From Runella aurantiaca (lineage in GTDB: Bacteria; Bacteroidota; Bacteroidia; Cytophagales; Spirosomataceae): a DNA stretch of 64,000 bases. The stretch is taken from NCBI RefSeq assembly GCF_003339505.1, contig NZ_QPIW01000009.1, forward strand, positions 124,001 through 188,000. Direction: 5' to 3'. Positions 25,247-33,908 of the stretch are shown one piece after another (the stretch's first letter is position 1; each line of letters starts with the position of its first letter). Position numbers and translations under genes: made by a program. The notes under the pieces are model-generated. The model searched no databases and had not been told where the DNA came from. It saw nothing but the letters and a program-made list of their open reading frames with translations.

Positions 25247-26380
25247 GTGTTTGATATTAAACAAAAAGTAGGTGTTTTAGGCGGCGGTCAATTGGGCCTG
25301 ATGCTACTGCAAGCCGCGATTGACTGGAATTTAAACGTCAAGATTTTAGATGCCGCCGATGCGCCCTGTGCTGCCATTGCGCCCGAGTTTGTGGAAGGCT
25401 CGTTGCAGGACTATGACGCAGTGTATCAATTCGGCCAGGATGTGGAAGTGCTGACCATTGAAATTGAAAAAGTAAACGTGGAAGCATTGGAAGCGCTCGA
25501 ACGAGAAGGAAAAAAAGTGTTTCCGCAGCCGCACGTCATTCGATTGATTCAGGACAAACGCTTACAGAAGCAATTTTATCGTGACCACGGCCTGCCCACC
25601 GCCGATTTTGTGCTGACTGAAAATCGCGCCGATGTGCGCAATTATGCCGATTTTCTGCCCGCTTTTCACAAACTAGGCAAAGACGGCTACGATGGCAAAG
25701 GTGTACAGCGAATCGCATCGACCGCTGATTTTGACAAGGCGTTTGACGCGCCGGGGCTACTGGAAAAAGCCGTTGATTTTGACAAAGAATTGGCCGTAAT
25801 CGTGGCCCGGAATGAGCGTGGCGAAGTAGCCACTTTTCCGACCGTCGAAATGGTTTTCCATCCCGAAGCCAATCTGGTCGAATACCTTTTTTCTCCCGCC
25901 GATATTTCACCTGAAATTGAACAGCAAGCCCAAGAATTGGCCAAAAAAACAGCACAGGCCATCGGAATCGTGGGACTTTTGGCCGTTGAAATGTTTTTGA
26001 CCAAAGACGGGCAAGTGCTCATCAATGAAGTGGCTCCGCGCCCACACAACAGCGGTCACCACACCATTCGGGCCAATTTTACCTCGCAGTTTGAGCAGCA
26101 TTGGCGGGCTATTTTAGACTTTCCGCTGGGCGATACTACCGCTTACACGCCTGCCGCCATGGTCAATTTATTGGGAGAAGAAGGTCACACTGGCCCTGCG
26201 TATTACGAAGGAATGGAGGCGTTGCTGGCTACCCATGGCGTATTTCCGTTTTTATACGGTAAAAAAATCACTAAACCTTTCCGTAAAATGGGTCACATTA
26301 CCGTGACGGACAGTGATTTGACAAAGCTGAAAGAAAAAGCCGAATGGGTGAAAGGGGCATTGAAAGTGGTGACCAAATAA
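25247..26380 (+). CDS. purK: 5-(carboxyamino)imidazole ribonucleotide synthase
   Basis: The 377-residue ATP-grasp enzyme joins AIR with bicarbonate using ATP, the step before PurE in purine synthesis. The N-terminal GVLGGGQLGLML is diagnostic; the ATP-grasp centre shows KLGKDGYDGKGVQ and the metal region INEVAPRPHNSGHHT. The start is a GTG at 25247, since no ATG exists before the GGGQLG loop. No purE is present beside it. Length is normal. Confidence 0.96.
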   Translation: MFDIKQKVGVLGGGQLGLMLLQAAIDWNLNVKILDAADAPCAAIAPEFVEGSLQDYDAVYQFGQDVEVLTIEIEKVNVEALEALEREGKKVFPQPHVIRLIQDKRLQKQFYRDHGLPTADFVLTENRADVRNYADFLPAFHKLGKDGYDGKGVQRIASTADFDKAFDAPGLLEKAVDFDKELAVIVARNERGEVATFPTVEMVFHPEANLVEYLFSPADISPEIEQQAQELAKKTAQAIGIVGLLAVEMFLTKDGQVLINEVAPRPHNSGHHTIRANFTSQFEQHWRAILDFPLGDTTAYTPAAMVNLLGEEGHTGPAYYEGMEALLATHGVFPFLYGKKITKPFRKMGHITVTDSDLTKLKEKAEWVKGALKVVTK

Positions 26381-26466
26381 CGAACCAACGTTGGATTGGA
26401 TGTGTTTAAAAAATAGATTTCGGCACATTTGCCGTGACATACCGACTATAAACTGCCAATTTAAAA

Positions 26467-27780
26467 ATGACACCCAATCTCCCCAAAACTGAACTCAAGC
26501 GCGTCGTAATCGTGGGCGCGGGGTTTGGTGGGCTTGTGCTGGCGCGTGAGCTTTCAAAACGTTCTGATTTACAGATTGTACTGATAGATAAGAATAATTA
26601 CCACCAATTCCAGCCGCTGTTTTATCAAGTAGCCATGGCGGGGTTGGAGCCGAGTTCTATTTCTTTTCCGCTGCGTAAAGTATTTCAATCGAAGAATAAC
26701 GTTCATATTCGGGTCACGGAAGTGGTGAAAATTGATACTGAATCCAACGTCATTGAGACAAAACTCGGACCCGTTGAATATGACTTTTTGGTGTTGGCGA
26801 CGGGAGCCGATACCAACTTTTTCGGCATGAAAAACATGATCGGAAATGCCATGCCCATGAAATCGGTGTCGGAGGCATTGGCGCTTCGTAATCGAATGCT
26901 CCAAAATTTTGAGGATGCCCTGAGCGTAGAGACCATTGAAGAACGTCACGGCCTGATGAACGTGGTGATTGTGGGCGGCGGGCCAACGGGCGTGGAAGTG
27001 GCTGGCACATTGGCCGAAATGAAACGGCATATTTTGCCGAAAGATTATCCCGAATTGAACTTCGATTCGATGCAGATTTACCTTTACGAATCGTCGCCCG
27101 AAGTGCTGGAAGTCATGTCGGACCAAGCCTCCAAAAAAGCTAAGCAGTATTTGACCGACTTGGGCGTCAATCTGCGTTTGGGCGTTCGTATTGTTGATTT
27201 TGACGGAAAATACGCCACCACCAACACAGGCGACCGCATCCGTACCAACAACCTGATTTGGGCGGCGGGCGTCAAGGCCAACGCGATTGAGGGCATTCCA
27301 GTGGCTTCCATTGTACGGGGAGGTCGGGTAAAAGTGAATCAGTTCAGTCAGGTTGAAGGCACGAAAAATATTTTTGCGTTGGGCGACTTGGCCTTAATGA
27401 CTGAAGAAAAATATCCCAATGGGCACCCCCAATTGGCGCAGCCGGCCATGCAGCAGGGCGAATTGCTCGCCAAAAACCTGGTACGGATGCTGAAAGGGCA
27501 AGAGATGAAACCATTTGTGTACAAAGATTTAGGTTCGATGGCGACCGTGGGCCGCAATCTTGCCGTGGTAGACTTGCCTTTCTGGAAGTTTCAGGGATTT
27601 TTTGCGTGGTTGACTTGGATGTTTGTGCACCTTATCTCCATTGTTGGCGTTAAAAATCGGCTTTTAATTTTTATCAACTGGCTCTGGAATTATGCTACCT
27701 ACGACCAGTCGCTTCGGTTGATTATTAAACCTAAAATTTTAAAAGAAAAAGAACCCGATGTTGTAAAAGAAACCGTTTAG
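26467..27780 (+). CDS. ndh: Type II NADH:quinone oxidoreductase
   Basis: The 437-residue flavoprotein passes electrons from NADH to menaquinone without pumping protons. It has an FAD-binding GxGxxG (VIVGAGFGGLVLA, about 15-27), an NAD-binding GxGxxG (VIVGGGPTGVEVAG, about 167-180), and the FAD motif IFALGDLA. The C-terminal region (WLTWMFVHLISIVG and following) is hydrophobic and anchors the enzyme to the membrane. Single gene. A subunit of the proton-pumping complex I and menB are also in this window. Confidence 0.93.
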   Translation: MTPNLPKTELKRVVIVGAGFGGLVLARELSKRSDLQIVLIDKNNYHQFQPLFYQVAMAGLEPSSISFPLRKVFQSKNNVHIRVTEVVKIDTESNVIETKLGPVEYDFLVLATGADTNFFGMKNMIGNAMPMKSVSEALALRNRMLQNFEDALSVETIEERHGLMNVVIVGGGPTGVEVAGTLAEMKRHILPKDYPELNFDSMQIYLYESSPEVLEVMSDQASKKAKQYLTDLGVNLRLGVRIVDFDGKYATTNTGDRIRTNNLIWAAGVKANAIEGIPVASIVRGGRVKVNQFSQVEGTKNIFALGDLALMTEEKYPNGHPQLAQPAMQQGELLAKNLVRMLKGQEMKPFVYKDLGSMATVGRNLAVVDLPFWKFQGFFAWLTWMFVHLISIVGVKNRLLIFINWLWNYATYDQSLRLIIKPKILKEKEPDVVKETV

Positions 27781-27867
27781 GCGGTTGCCTTTCTTCCTGC
27801 TTTTTTACCAGCTCCGGCCCGCTAAAGCCTATCCTCAATATAGTATACAATCAGACCAGAAAACGTG

Positions 27868-27875
27868 TACGTTTG
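27868..27875 (+). promoter_or_regulatory. -7 promoter element of the SPFH gene
   Basis: TACGTTTG lies 28 bases before the start codon. Confidence 0.55.
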
Positions 27876-27902
27876 TGGCATAAATTTTAAACCCAAACTA
27901 TT

Positions 27903-28808
27903 ATGTTTCTGATTGTTATCGGAGTGATTTTGGTCATAGCAGGCTTTGCGATCAATACTCCATCGTTGGTGTTTGCCAAATTTTCCCGCCCTGTCAAAGT
28001 GGCGGGTGTTGTCTTGGCCATTTTCGGGGTTCTTACGTCGTGTATCAAGCAGGTTGATGCTGGTTCGGTGGGGATTCAATCTTTGTTTGGAAAGGTAAGT
28101 AATACTGTTTTGAGCAGTGGATTAAACTTTGTAAACCCGCTCGTGGATGTCACCTTGCTAGATACAAAGACGCAAAATTATACCATGTCGGCCGTACATG
28201 ATGAGGGGGATAAAACAGGCGACGACGCCATCCGTATTCTGACCGCAGACGGACTTCAGGTTGAAATAGATTTAACGATTCTCTACCGCGTTATTCCCTC
28301 TGAAGCGCCCAAAATTTACCGCGAGATTGGACCTACTTACGTTGAGAAAATCGTACGACCTATCACGCGAACGCGCATCCGTGACAATGCCGTTAATTAT
28401 GACGCAGTAGCGTTGTACTCGACCAAGCGTGATGAATTTCAGGCGCGTATTTCCAAACAAATTGAACAGGAATTTAAAAATCGAGGAATTTTTCTGGAAA
28501 ACGTCTTGATTCGGAATATCAACCTGCCCGAGTCGGTCAAAAAAACCATTGAGTCCAAAATCAATGCCGAGCAGGAATCGCAGAAAATGCAATTTGTGTT
28601 GAGCAAAGAAAAGCAAGAAGCCGAGCGCAAGCGCGTTGAGGCGCAGGGGATTTCGGATTATCAGCGCATTATCTCCGAAAGTTTGACCGACCGTCAGTTG
28701 CAGTACGAGCAAATCAAGGCCCAAAAAGAATTGGCGTCGTCGCCCAATGCCAAGGTCATTATCATGGGAAGTAAAGGCAATGTACCCGTGATTTTAGGTG
28801 AGAAATAA
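27903..28808 (+). CDS. Prohibitin-type SPFH domain membrane protein
   Basis: The 301-residue protein has two hydrophobic stretches (about 1-18 and 29-48) and an SPFH domain (about 50-215), followed by a Gln/Glu-rich coiled coil (about 215-280) that multimerises. The region ERKRVEAQGISDYQRI is typical of prohibitins. Members form large rings in the inner membrane and work with FtsH-like proteases or in membrane organisation. It stands alone with its own promoter. Confidence 0.9.
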   Translation: MFLIVIGVILVIAGFAINTPSLVFAKFSRPVKVAGVVLAIFGVLTSCIKQVDAGSVGIQSLFGKVSNTVLSSGLNFVNPLVDVTLLDTKTQNYTMSAVHDEGDKTGDDAIRILTADGLQVEIDLTILYRVIPSEAPKIYREIGPTYVEKIVRPITRTRIRDNAVNYDAVALYSTKRDEFQARISKQIEQEFKNRGIFLENVLIRNINLPESVKKTIESKINAEQESQKMQFVLSKEKQEAERKRVEAQGISDYQRIISESLTDRQLQYEQIKAQKELASSPNAKVIIMGSKGNVPVILGEK

Positions 28809-28836
28809 TAATAATTCCTGAAATATGCGGTACGTA

Positions 28837-28869
28837 CCTGTCTGACGGTTTTGAACCGTCGGACAGGTG
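28837..28869. repeat. 15-bp palindromic hairpin
   Basis: ACCTGTCTGACGGTT (28837-28851) and AACCGTCGGACAGGT (28855-28869) form a 15-bp stem with a G-T wobble and a 3-base loop. No T-run follows, so it resembles a repetitive extragenic palindrome more than a terminator. It lies between two converging genes. Confidence 0.7.
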
Positions 28870-28873
28870 ATTG

Positions 28874-29305
28874 CTAGACGAGACTCCGAAACTGATAGAG
28901 GCCAAACGACATAATAACGCCCCAAATCGTGCCCCAGAGTAGCATTTGAGCAATGACGGTCAGACGCGGTACTTTGAACGACACGGCAATCAATGTGCCA
29001 CCGATGGGCGTAAAAAGCAAAGGCGTAAGCAAGGCAATGCCTGTCATTCCTGATTTTTTCCAAACCCTAACGGCCAGCCGAGAACGCTTACTGAAAAGGC
29101 GGGGTTGAGTCTTTCGATAGCGGGCTATCAATTGTTGAATGGCGCTGCCCAAAAACACGAAAATAACTACACTCAGCATCATACCCACAACGGTGCAAAT
29201 GGCCGTTTCCCACCAACTTAAGCTAAGTGCCAGGCCTGCCAATGGGCCTGCTACAAATTTGACCATGCTTGCCAATACAACTGAAATATATTTTGCCCAA
29301 GGCAT
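28874..29305 (-). CDS. Four-helix membrane protein of unknown function
   Basis: The 143-residue protein has about four membrane helices (about 8-26, 32-53, 85-107, 112-135) and a basic loop KTQPRLFSKRSR between helices two and three. Overall it resembles small multidrug-export-like (DUF2456-type) membrane proteins, but the assignment is weak. Divergent from nadA with little spacing. No partner gene is evident. Confidence 0.6.
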   Translation of the reverse strand: MPWAKYISVVLASMVKFVAGPLAGLALSLSWWETAICTVVGMMLSVVIFVFLGSAIQQLIARYRKTQPRLFSKRSRLAVRVWKKSGMTGIALLTPLLFTPIGGTLIAVSFKVPRLTVIAQMLLWGTIWGVIMSFGLYQFRSLV

Positions 29306-29409
29306 TTTTAGAGGTGTGGTTTTGTTAAATAATCAGCAAAGTAGTCATTAACTTAGGACGAACAACCCAAAAACCCAAAAATCTGCTTAAAATCAAAAAA
29401 CAAATTGCG

Positions 29410-29417
29410 TAAGTTTG
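29410..29417 (+). promoter_or_regulatory. -7 promoter element of nadA
   Basis: TAAGTTTG is 19 bases before the nadA start codon. Confidence 0.55.
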
Positions 29418-29436
29418 GGCCAAATATCAGACGAAA

Positions 29437-30435
29437 ATGGAAATCCTTGAACAAGTACAAAAATATGGATACGTGCGCGAAGCAGTTGCGCCAGAAGTAG
29501 ATTTAGTGGCGGAAATCAATCGGCTTCGTAAAGAAAAAAACGCCGTTATCTTGGCGCATTACTACGTCGACGGTGCCATTCAGGATTTGGCCGACTACAT
29601 CGGCGATAGCCTCGGGCTTTCGCAGCAGGCCGCCGCTACTCCTGCCGATATGATTGTTTTTTGCGGCGTTCACTTCATGGGTGAAACGGCCAAAATCCTC
29701 AGCCCTGAGAAAAAAGTTGTGATTCCTGACCTGAATGCGGGCTGTTCATTGGCCGACTCGGCCCCTGCTGATAAATTCGCGGCTTTCAAAGCGCAATATC
29801 CCGACCATTTGGTTCTTTCTTACATCAACTGCTCGGCCGAAATCAAGGCATTGTCGGACATCATCGTGACCTCGTCCAATGCCGTCAAGATTGTGGAGCA
29901 ACTGCCCAAAGACCAAAAAATCATCTTTGCACCCGATGCCAACTTAGGACGTTATGTAGCCAAAAAAACGGGCCGTGATATGGTGCTGTGGGATGGAGCC
30001 TGTATTGTTCACGTTGATATTTCGGAAGCTAAATTGAAAGCCCTGCGCGAAAAATACCCGAATGCCCTGCTCGTAGCGCACCCTGAATGCAAAGACAACA
30101 TCTTGCTTCAGGCCGATTTTGTGGGCTCAACCACCGCAATTCTGAAATTTGTGGCTGAAACGCCGCACGATGAATTTATCGTAGCTACGGAAGCAGGGAT
30201 TTTGCACAAAATGAAACAAGCAGCGGCAGGAACGGGCAAAAAAATCATTCCCGCCCCCGCCACCGAAAACAACACCTGCGCGTGCAGTGAGTGTCCGTAT
30301 ATGAAAATGAACACGGTCGAAAAACTATACAACGCCCTTCTGTACGAGCAACCCGAAATCACAGTTCCAGAAGATATACGCCTGAAAGCCTACGAATCCG
30401 TCAATCGAATGCTGGAGATGAGCAAGAATTTGTAA
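29437..30435 (+). CDS. nadA: Quinolinate synthase A
   Basis: The 332-residue 4Fe-4S enzyme condenses iminoaspartate with dihydroxyacetone phosphate to quinolinate in NAD synthesis. Cluster ligands expected from the family are Cys103 (NAGCSLADS), Cys218 (HPECKD) and a C-terminal Cys in [12 protein letters not shown] (281-286), which has an extra cysteine pair. Conserved HYYVD and the substrate-binding region LGLSQ are present. No nadB or nadC neighbour is seen. The zeta-toxin-like gene begins 3 bases after its stop. Confidence 0.96.
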   Translation: MEILEQVQKYGYVREAVAPEVDLVAEINRLRKEKNAVILAHYYVDGAIQDLADYIGDSLGLSQQAAATPADMIVFCGVHFMGETAKILSPEKKVVIPDLNAGCSLADSAPADKFAAFKAQYPDHLVLSYINCSAEIKALSDIIVTSSNAVKIVEQLPKDQKIIFAPDANLGRYVAKKTGRDMVLWDGACIVHVDISEAKLKALREKYPNALLVAHPECKDNILLQADFVGSTTAILKFVAETPHDEFIVATEAGILHKMKQAAAGTGKKIIPAPATENNTCACSECPYMKMNTVEKLYNALLYEQPEITVPEDIRLKAYESVNRMLEMSKNL

Positions 30436-30438
30436 CGG

Positions 30439-31023
30439 ATGCCTGATTTATACATCATCGCTGGGCCAAACGGAGCAGGGAAGACAACTGCGGCTAAAGT
30501 GCTTTTGCCAGATGTATTCCATGTTACTACTTTTATAAATGCGGACATCATTGCCGCTAAAATTAATCCACTGTCACCCGAATCTGCGGCTCTGCAGGCT
30601 GGGAGGCAAATGCTGAGCGATATTGAAAAATGCCTGGCTAACGGAGAGAGTTTTGTGATAGAAACAACTCTTTCAACAAAATCATATGTTAATCTCGTTC
30701 ATAAAGTTAAGAAGCAGGGATACGAAGTTATATTGATTTATTTTTGGTTGGAAGGGCCCAGTCATGCTATTGAAAGAGTGGCTCGCCGTGTTAGGCAGGG
30801 CGGTCATTATATTCCCAATGAGGTCGTTATAAGGCGATATTGGAAGGGAATAAAAAATTTAAAGGACTTGTTTATTCCTATTGTTGATAAATGGGTACTT
30901 TTTGATAACTCTGATTACACCGAAGGGCATCCTCTAAGGATTGCCGAAAAGTTGCCCGATGGAAATGTTATAGTTGAAAACTCCGATATTTGGTTAAAAA
31001 TCAAGGGCAATGAAAATAATTAG
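30439..31023 (+). CDS. Zeta-toxin-like P-loop kinase
   Basis: The 194-residue protein carries Walker A GPNGAGKT (residues 9-16) and the zeta-family pattern: an acidic NADII after the P-loop, FVIETTLS and a basic lid helix (RVARRVRQGGH). Zeta toxins phosphorylate UDP-N-acetylglucosamine and block wall synthesis, but many chromosomal relatives have no toxicity proved. Base and codon use is visibly AT-richer than in nadA and the next gene, hinting at transfer. It starts 3 bases after nadA and overlaps a small gene by 14 bases. Confidence 0.85.
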   Translation: MPDLYIIAGPNGAGKTTAAKVLLPDVFHVTTFINADIIAAKINPLSPESAALQAGRQMLSDIEKCLANGESFVIETTLSTKSYVNLVHKVKKQGYEVILIYFWLEGPSHAIERVARRVRQGGHYIPNEVVIRRYWKGIKNLKDLFIPIVDKWVLFDNSDYTEGHPLRIAEKLPDGNVIVENSDIWLKIKGNENN

Positions 31024-31153
31024 AAGAGATCCTTTATTTGAAAAGGTAGAGAAAGCTTTATTAAAAGCGTATCATCATATTCCTGCGGAACTTGAAGCTG
31101 AAAAAAAAAGGGACTTAACAAATGATGTGTCACCTAAGGCTCAAAAGAAGTAA
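31010..31153 (+). CDS. 47-residue partner protein of the zeta-like kinase
   Basis: A complete ORF starts at ATG 31010, overlapping the kinase by 14 bases, and stops at 31151-31153. The product is charged, Lys-rich and helical, beginning MKIIRRDPLFEKVEKA. Its position after the toxin-like gene and the tight overlap suggest translational coupling; it may be an antitoxin-like or regulatory partner, although classic epsilon antitoxins precede zeta. The family is unknown. Confidence 0.55.
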   Translation: MKIIRRDPLFEKVEKALLKAYHHIPAELEAEKKRDLTNDVSPKAQKK

Positions 31154-31176
31154 TTCAGTCACTATAATTTAACTCA

Positions 31177-32073
31177 ATGAAACCCACCCTCTTAATACTT
31201 GCCGCTGGCATGGGCAGCCGCTACGGCGGAATCAAACAACTCGACCAATTTGGCCCCAACGGCGAAACCATCATTGATTATTCTCTCTACGACGCCATCC
31301 GGGCTGGTTTTGGCAAAGTTGTCTTTATTATTCGCGAAGAGCTTCGTGCTGATTTTGAAGAAGTATTTGGCCCAAAACTCAAAGGAAAAATTGACTACGA
31401 TTACGCCATTCAGGGTTTTCAAAGTTACGTGCCCGTGGAGTTAGGGGAAATCGAACGAGCCAAACCTTGGGGAACGGGCCACGCCATGCTGTGCGGCTGG
31501 GAACAGACCCAAACGCCTTTTGCCATCATTAACGCCGACGATTTTTATGGTCTCGAAGCCTTTCAACTCGTGGCGGATTTCCTCAATACCAGTGCAGACG
31601 ACAGCGAGCATACGCTGATTGCGTACCAAGTAAAAAAGACCCTGTCGGAAAACGGTACCGTGTCGCGGGGTGTGTGTGAAGTCAACTATGAAGGCTATTT
31701 GGACGTGGTGACTGAGCGCACGAAAATCTTCCCGCAGGAAGGAAAAATCTATTTTGAAGAAAGCGGCGAGCTTACCGAACTTGGCCCCGAAACGCCCGTT
31801 TCGATGAATTTTTGGGGTTTTAAGCCGTCTGTTTTCCCCATTACCCAGACACTTTTCTCTGATTATGCCCGCAATAACTACAATGCACCCAAAGCGGAAT
31901 TTTATATTCCGGTAGTAGCTACGCATTTGATTAAGAGTGGTTTAGGTAAGCTTAAAGTGATTCCTAATGCTTCCGAATGGTTTGGTGTTACCTATCCAGA
32001 AGATAAACCCACCGTGCAGGCGGCATTGAAAAAGCTGCACGAGGATGGGAAGTATCCGAGCCAATTGTGGTAA
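31177..32073 (+). CDS. Sugar nucleotidyltransferase
   Basis: The 298-residue protein has an N-terminal nucleotide-binding loop LAAGMGSRYGGIKQLDQFGP, diagnostic of NTP-transferases that form NDP-sugars from sugar-1-phosphate, and a metal-binding Asp pair in INADDFYG. The closest known group is UDP-glucose or dTDP-glucose pyrophosphorylase-like, but the sugar cannot be told. Cytoplasmic, single gene. A palindromic element follows. Confidence 0.85.
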   Translation: MKPTLLILAAGMGSRYGGIKQLDQFGPNGETIIDYSLYDAIRAGFGKVVFIIREELRADFEEVFGPKLKGKIDYDYAIQGFQSYVPVELGEIERAKPWGTGHAMLCGWEQTQTPFAIINADDFYGLEAFQLVADFLNTSADDSEHTLIAYQVKKTLSENGTVSRGVCEVNYEGYLDVVTERTKIFPQEGKIYFEESGELTELGPETPVSMNFWGFKPSVFPITQTLFSDYARNNYNAPKAEFYIPVVATHLIKSGLGKLKVIPNASEWFGVTYPEDKPTVQAALKKLHEDGKYPSQLW

Positions 32074-32082
32074 GAAAGCAAA

Positions 32083-32166
32083 TTTGTCATGCCGGACGGG
32101 GGCGCCCATGCGGGCATCTAAAATCGACTACTTTACGCTGATTTTAGATGCCTCCGGCATGACAAA
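32083..32166. repeat. 84-bp long inverted-repeat element
   Basis: Outer arms TTTGTCATGCCGGA (32083-32096) and TCCGGCATGACAAA (32153-32166) enclose inner arms GGCATCTAAAATC (32113-32125) and GATTTTAGATGCC (32140-32152), all perfect. Such a small nested palindrome between genes resembles a miniature element or a repeat transposed family. Confidence 0.75.
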
Positions 32167-32181
32167 GTAAATATTCATCTT

Positions 32182-32391
32182 ATGAAAACCATTCTCATCT
32201 TCATTGTACGGGCTTATCAGGTGGCGCTTTCGCCGTATCTGCCCAATTCGTGCCGCTATACGCCGACCTGCTCGCACTACATGATTCAGGCCGTTCAAAA
32301 ACACGGCGCGCTCAAAGGCGGTTGGTTGGGTCTCAAGCGCATTGCAAGTTGCCACCCGTGGGGTGGGCATGGGTATGATCCGGTGCCTTAA
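32182..32391 (+). CDS. yidD: Membrane protein insertion efficiency factor YidD
   Basis: The 69-residue protein has the YidD pattern [21 protein letters not shown], the conserved [17 protein letters not shown] and the terminal [13 protein letters not shown]. YidD assists YidC-dependent insertion of membrane proteins and is peripherally bound. Genes for yidC and yidD are usually neighbours, here 20 kb apart. The next gene starts 11 bases later. Confidence 0.95.
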   Translation: MKTILIFIVRAYQVALSPYLPNSCRYTPTCSHYMIQAVQKHGALKGGWLGLKRIASCHPWGGHGYDPVP

Positions 32392-32402
32392 AAAATCGAA
32401 AC

Positions 32403-32921
32403 ATGAAATATCCCCGCAAACTTTCGTCGGGTGCCAATAACACCGTGATTGTGCTTTCAGATACGGAAGTAGCCAAGCTGTTTACGGACGATACGCGCTC
32501 GGACATTGGCTCGGAAGCCGAAAAGATAAAGTTTGCCAATGCAGTGAATGATTTGATAGTCAAGTTTATCCGTTTGGATTATAGCGAAGACTTAAAAGCT
32601 GAAATGCTCGTGATGGAACGCCTCCGCCCAATGGACTACCGCGCCTACGAAGTGGAAATACGCGAACTATGGCTTGATGTGTTTGAGGATGAACTCCGCG
32701 CTTTGCACCAAGCGGGCTTTGTACACCGCCACCTCAAACGCCCTTCCGACATTGGTGGACTAGCTTTTGATAATATTTTGCTGACCGAGCAGGGGCTGCG
32801 CCTGATTGATGTGGGTATCTCCGCGTTACGCTCGCAGGTGGAGAACGTGATTTTTGAGAAATACGTAGCGGTAGAAATCCAAGAGATACACTTATTTAAA
32901 AACTATTTTTTAAACCGATAA
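32403..32921 (+). CDS. Protein-kinase-like fold with altered catalytic motifs
   Basis: The 172-residue product begins with a glycine loop-like SSGANNTVIV, a Lys in EVAKLF and a Glu in SEAEKI, as in the N-lobe of a kinase. A C-lobe signature then appears as HRHLKRPSDIGGLAFDNI followed by RLIDVG. The HRD is HRH, the DFG is DVG, and a nine-residue insertion separates the catalytic loop from the Asn. It is far shorter than a normal kinase domain. It may be an atypical kinase or pseudokinase. Follows yidD by 11 bases. Confidence 0.65.
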   Translation: MKYPRKLSSGANNTVIVLSDTEVAKLFTDDTRSDIGSEAEKIKFANAVNDLIVKFIRLDYSEDLKAEMLVMERLRPMDYRAYEVEIRELWLDVFEDELRALHQAGFVHRHLKRPSDIGGLAFDNILLTEQGLRLIDVGISALRSQVENVIFEKYVAVEIQEIHLFKNYFLNR

Positions 32922-32942
32922 TTTGTAGAAAAAACCATCGCT

Positions 32943-33779
32943 ATGCCAAACTGGATTACGGCCAAAGAATATACGGATATTACTTACAAAAAATGCGACG
33001 GAGTAGCTCGCATCGCGTTTAACCGCCCTGAAGTGCGCAACGCCTTCCGTCCCAAAACTACCTTCGAACTCCTCGATGCCTTTGGGGATGCTACCCACGA
33101 CCCCAAAATAGGGGTGGTGCTGTTGTCGGGTGAGGGACCATCGCCCAAAGATGGCATTTGGGCATTTTGTTCGGGAGGAGACCAAAAAGCCCGTCAAAAA
33201 GGCGGCTATCGCGCCGAAGATGGCCGCGACCGCCTCAATATTTTGGAAGTACAACGCCAAATCCGTTTTATGACCAAACCCGTGATTGCGGTCGTGCCAG
33301 GTTGGGCCGTAGGTGGTGGACATAGCTTGCACGTTGTCTGCGACCTGACGTTGGCCAGCAAAGAACACGCAATTTTTAAACAAACCGATGCCGACGTTGC
33401 TAGTTATGACGCAGGCTACGGATCGGCCTATTTGGCGCGTATGATTGGCCAGAAACGTGCCCGTGAAATTTTCTTTTTGGGACGTAGTTATTCGGCCCAA
33501 GAAGCCTTCGAAATGGGCATGGTCAACGCCTTTGTTCCGCACGAAGAGCTGGAAGATACGGCCTTCCAATGGGCGCAGGAAATTCTTGGAAAGAGCCCAA
33601 TGGCTATCCGGATGTTGAAATTTGCTTTCAACCTCGTAGACGACGGCTTGGTCGGGCAGCAATTGTTTGCAGGAGAAGCCACTCGTTTGGGATACATGAC
33701 CGAAGAGGCGCAAGAAGGGCGCGATGCGTTTCTTGAAAAACGCAAACCCAACTGGGATAAGTTTGAGCGATTCTCGTAA
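32943..33779 (+). CDS. menB: 1,4-dihydroxy-2-naphthoyl-CoA synthase
   Basis: The 278-residue crotonase-family enzyme closes the second ring in menaquinone synthesis. It shows the oxyanion-hole segments CSGGDQKARQKGGY and GWAVGGGHSLHVVCDL and the active-site region KQTDADVASYDAGYGSAYLA, all typical of MenB. Length fits. It precedes nuoH, a subunit of a menaquinone-reducing enzyme, although a promoter box separates the two. Confidence 0.96.
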   Translation: MPNWITAKEYTDITYKKCDGVARIAFNRPEVRNAFRPKTTFELLDAFGDATHDPKIGVVLLSGEGPSPKDGIWAFCSGGDQKARQKGGYRAEDGRDRLNILEVQRQIRFMTKPVIAVVPGWAVGGGHSLHVVCDLTLASKEHAIFKQTDADVASYDAGYGSAYLARMIGQKRAREIFFLGRSYSAQEAFEMGMVNAFVPHEELEDTAFQWAQEILGKSPMAIRMLKFAFNLVDDGLVGQQLFAGEATRLGYMTEEAQEGRDAFLEKRKPNWDKFERFS

Positions 33780-33878
33780 TAAAACTTCGTAGTAGGCGCT
33801 TTATACAAAATACATGGTAAAAGTGAAATTGGCTTTGTCTGAAAGATTGACAAATTGCCAATTTTTGGGATTTTTGCG

Positions 33879-33886
33879 TAGTTTTG
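33879..33886 (+). promoter_or_regulatory. -7 promoter element of nuoH
   Basis: TAGTTTTG is 23 bases before the nuoH start codon. Confidence 0.55.
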
Positions 33887-33908
33887 GGCAAATTTTTCGC
33901 GAGTACCC

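Noticed and set aside
32910-33713. Minus-strand ORF of 267 codons over menB
   Set aside because: Shadow of menB in codon-biased DNA; composition is not that of a protein.
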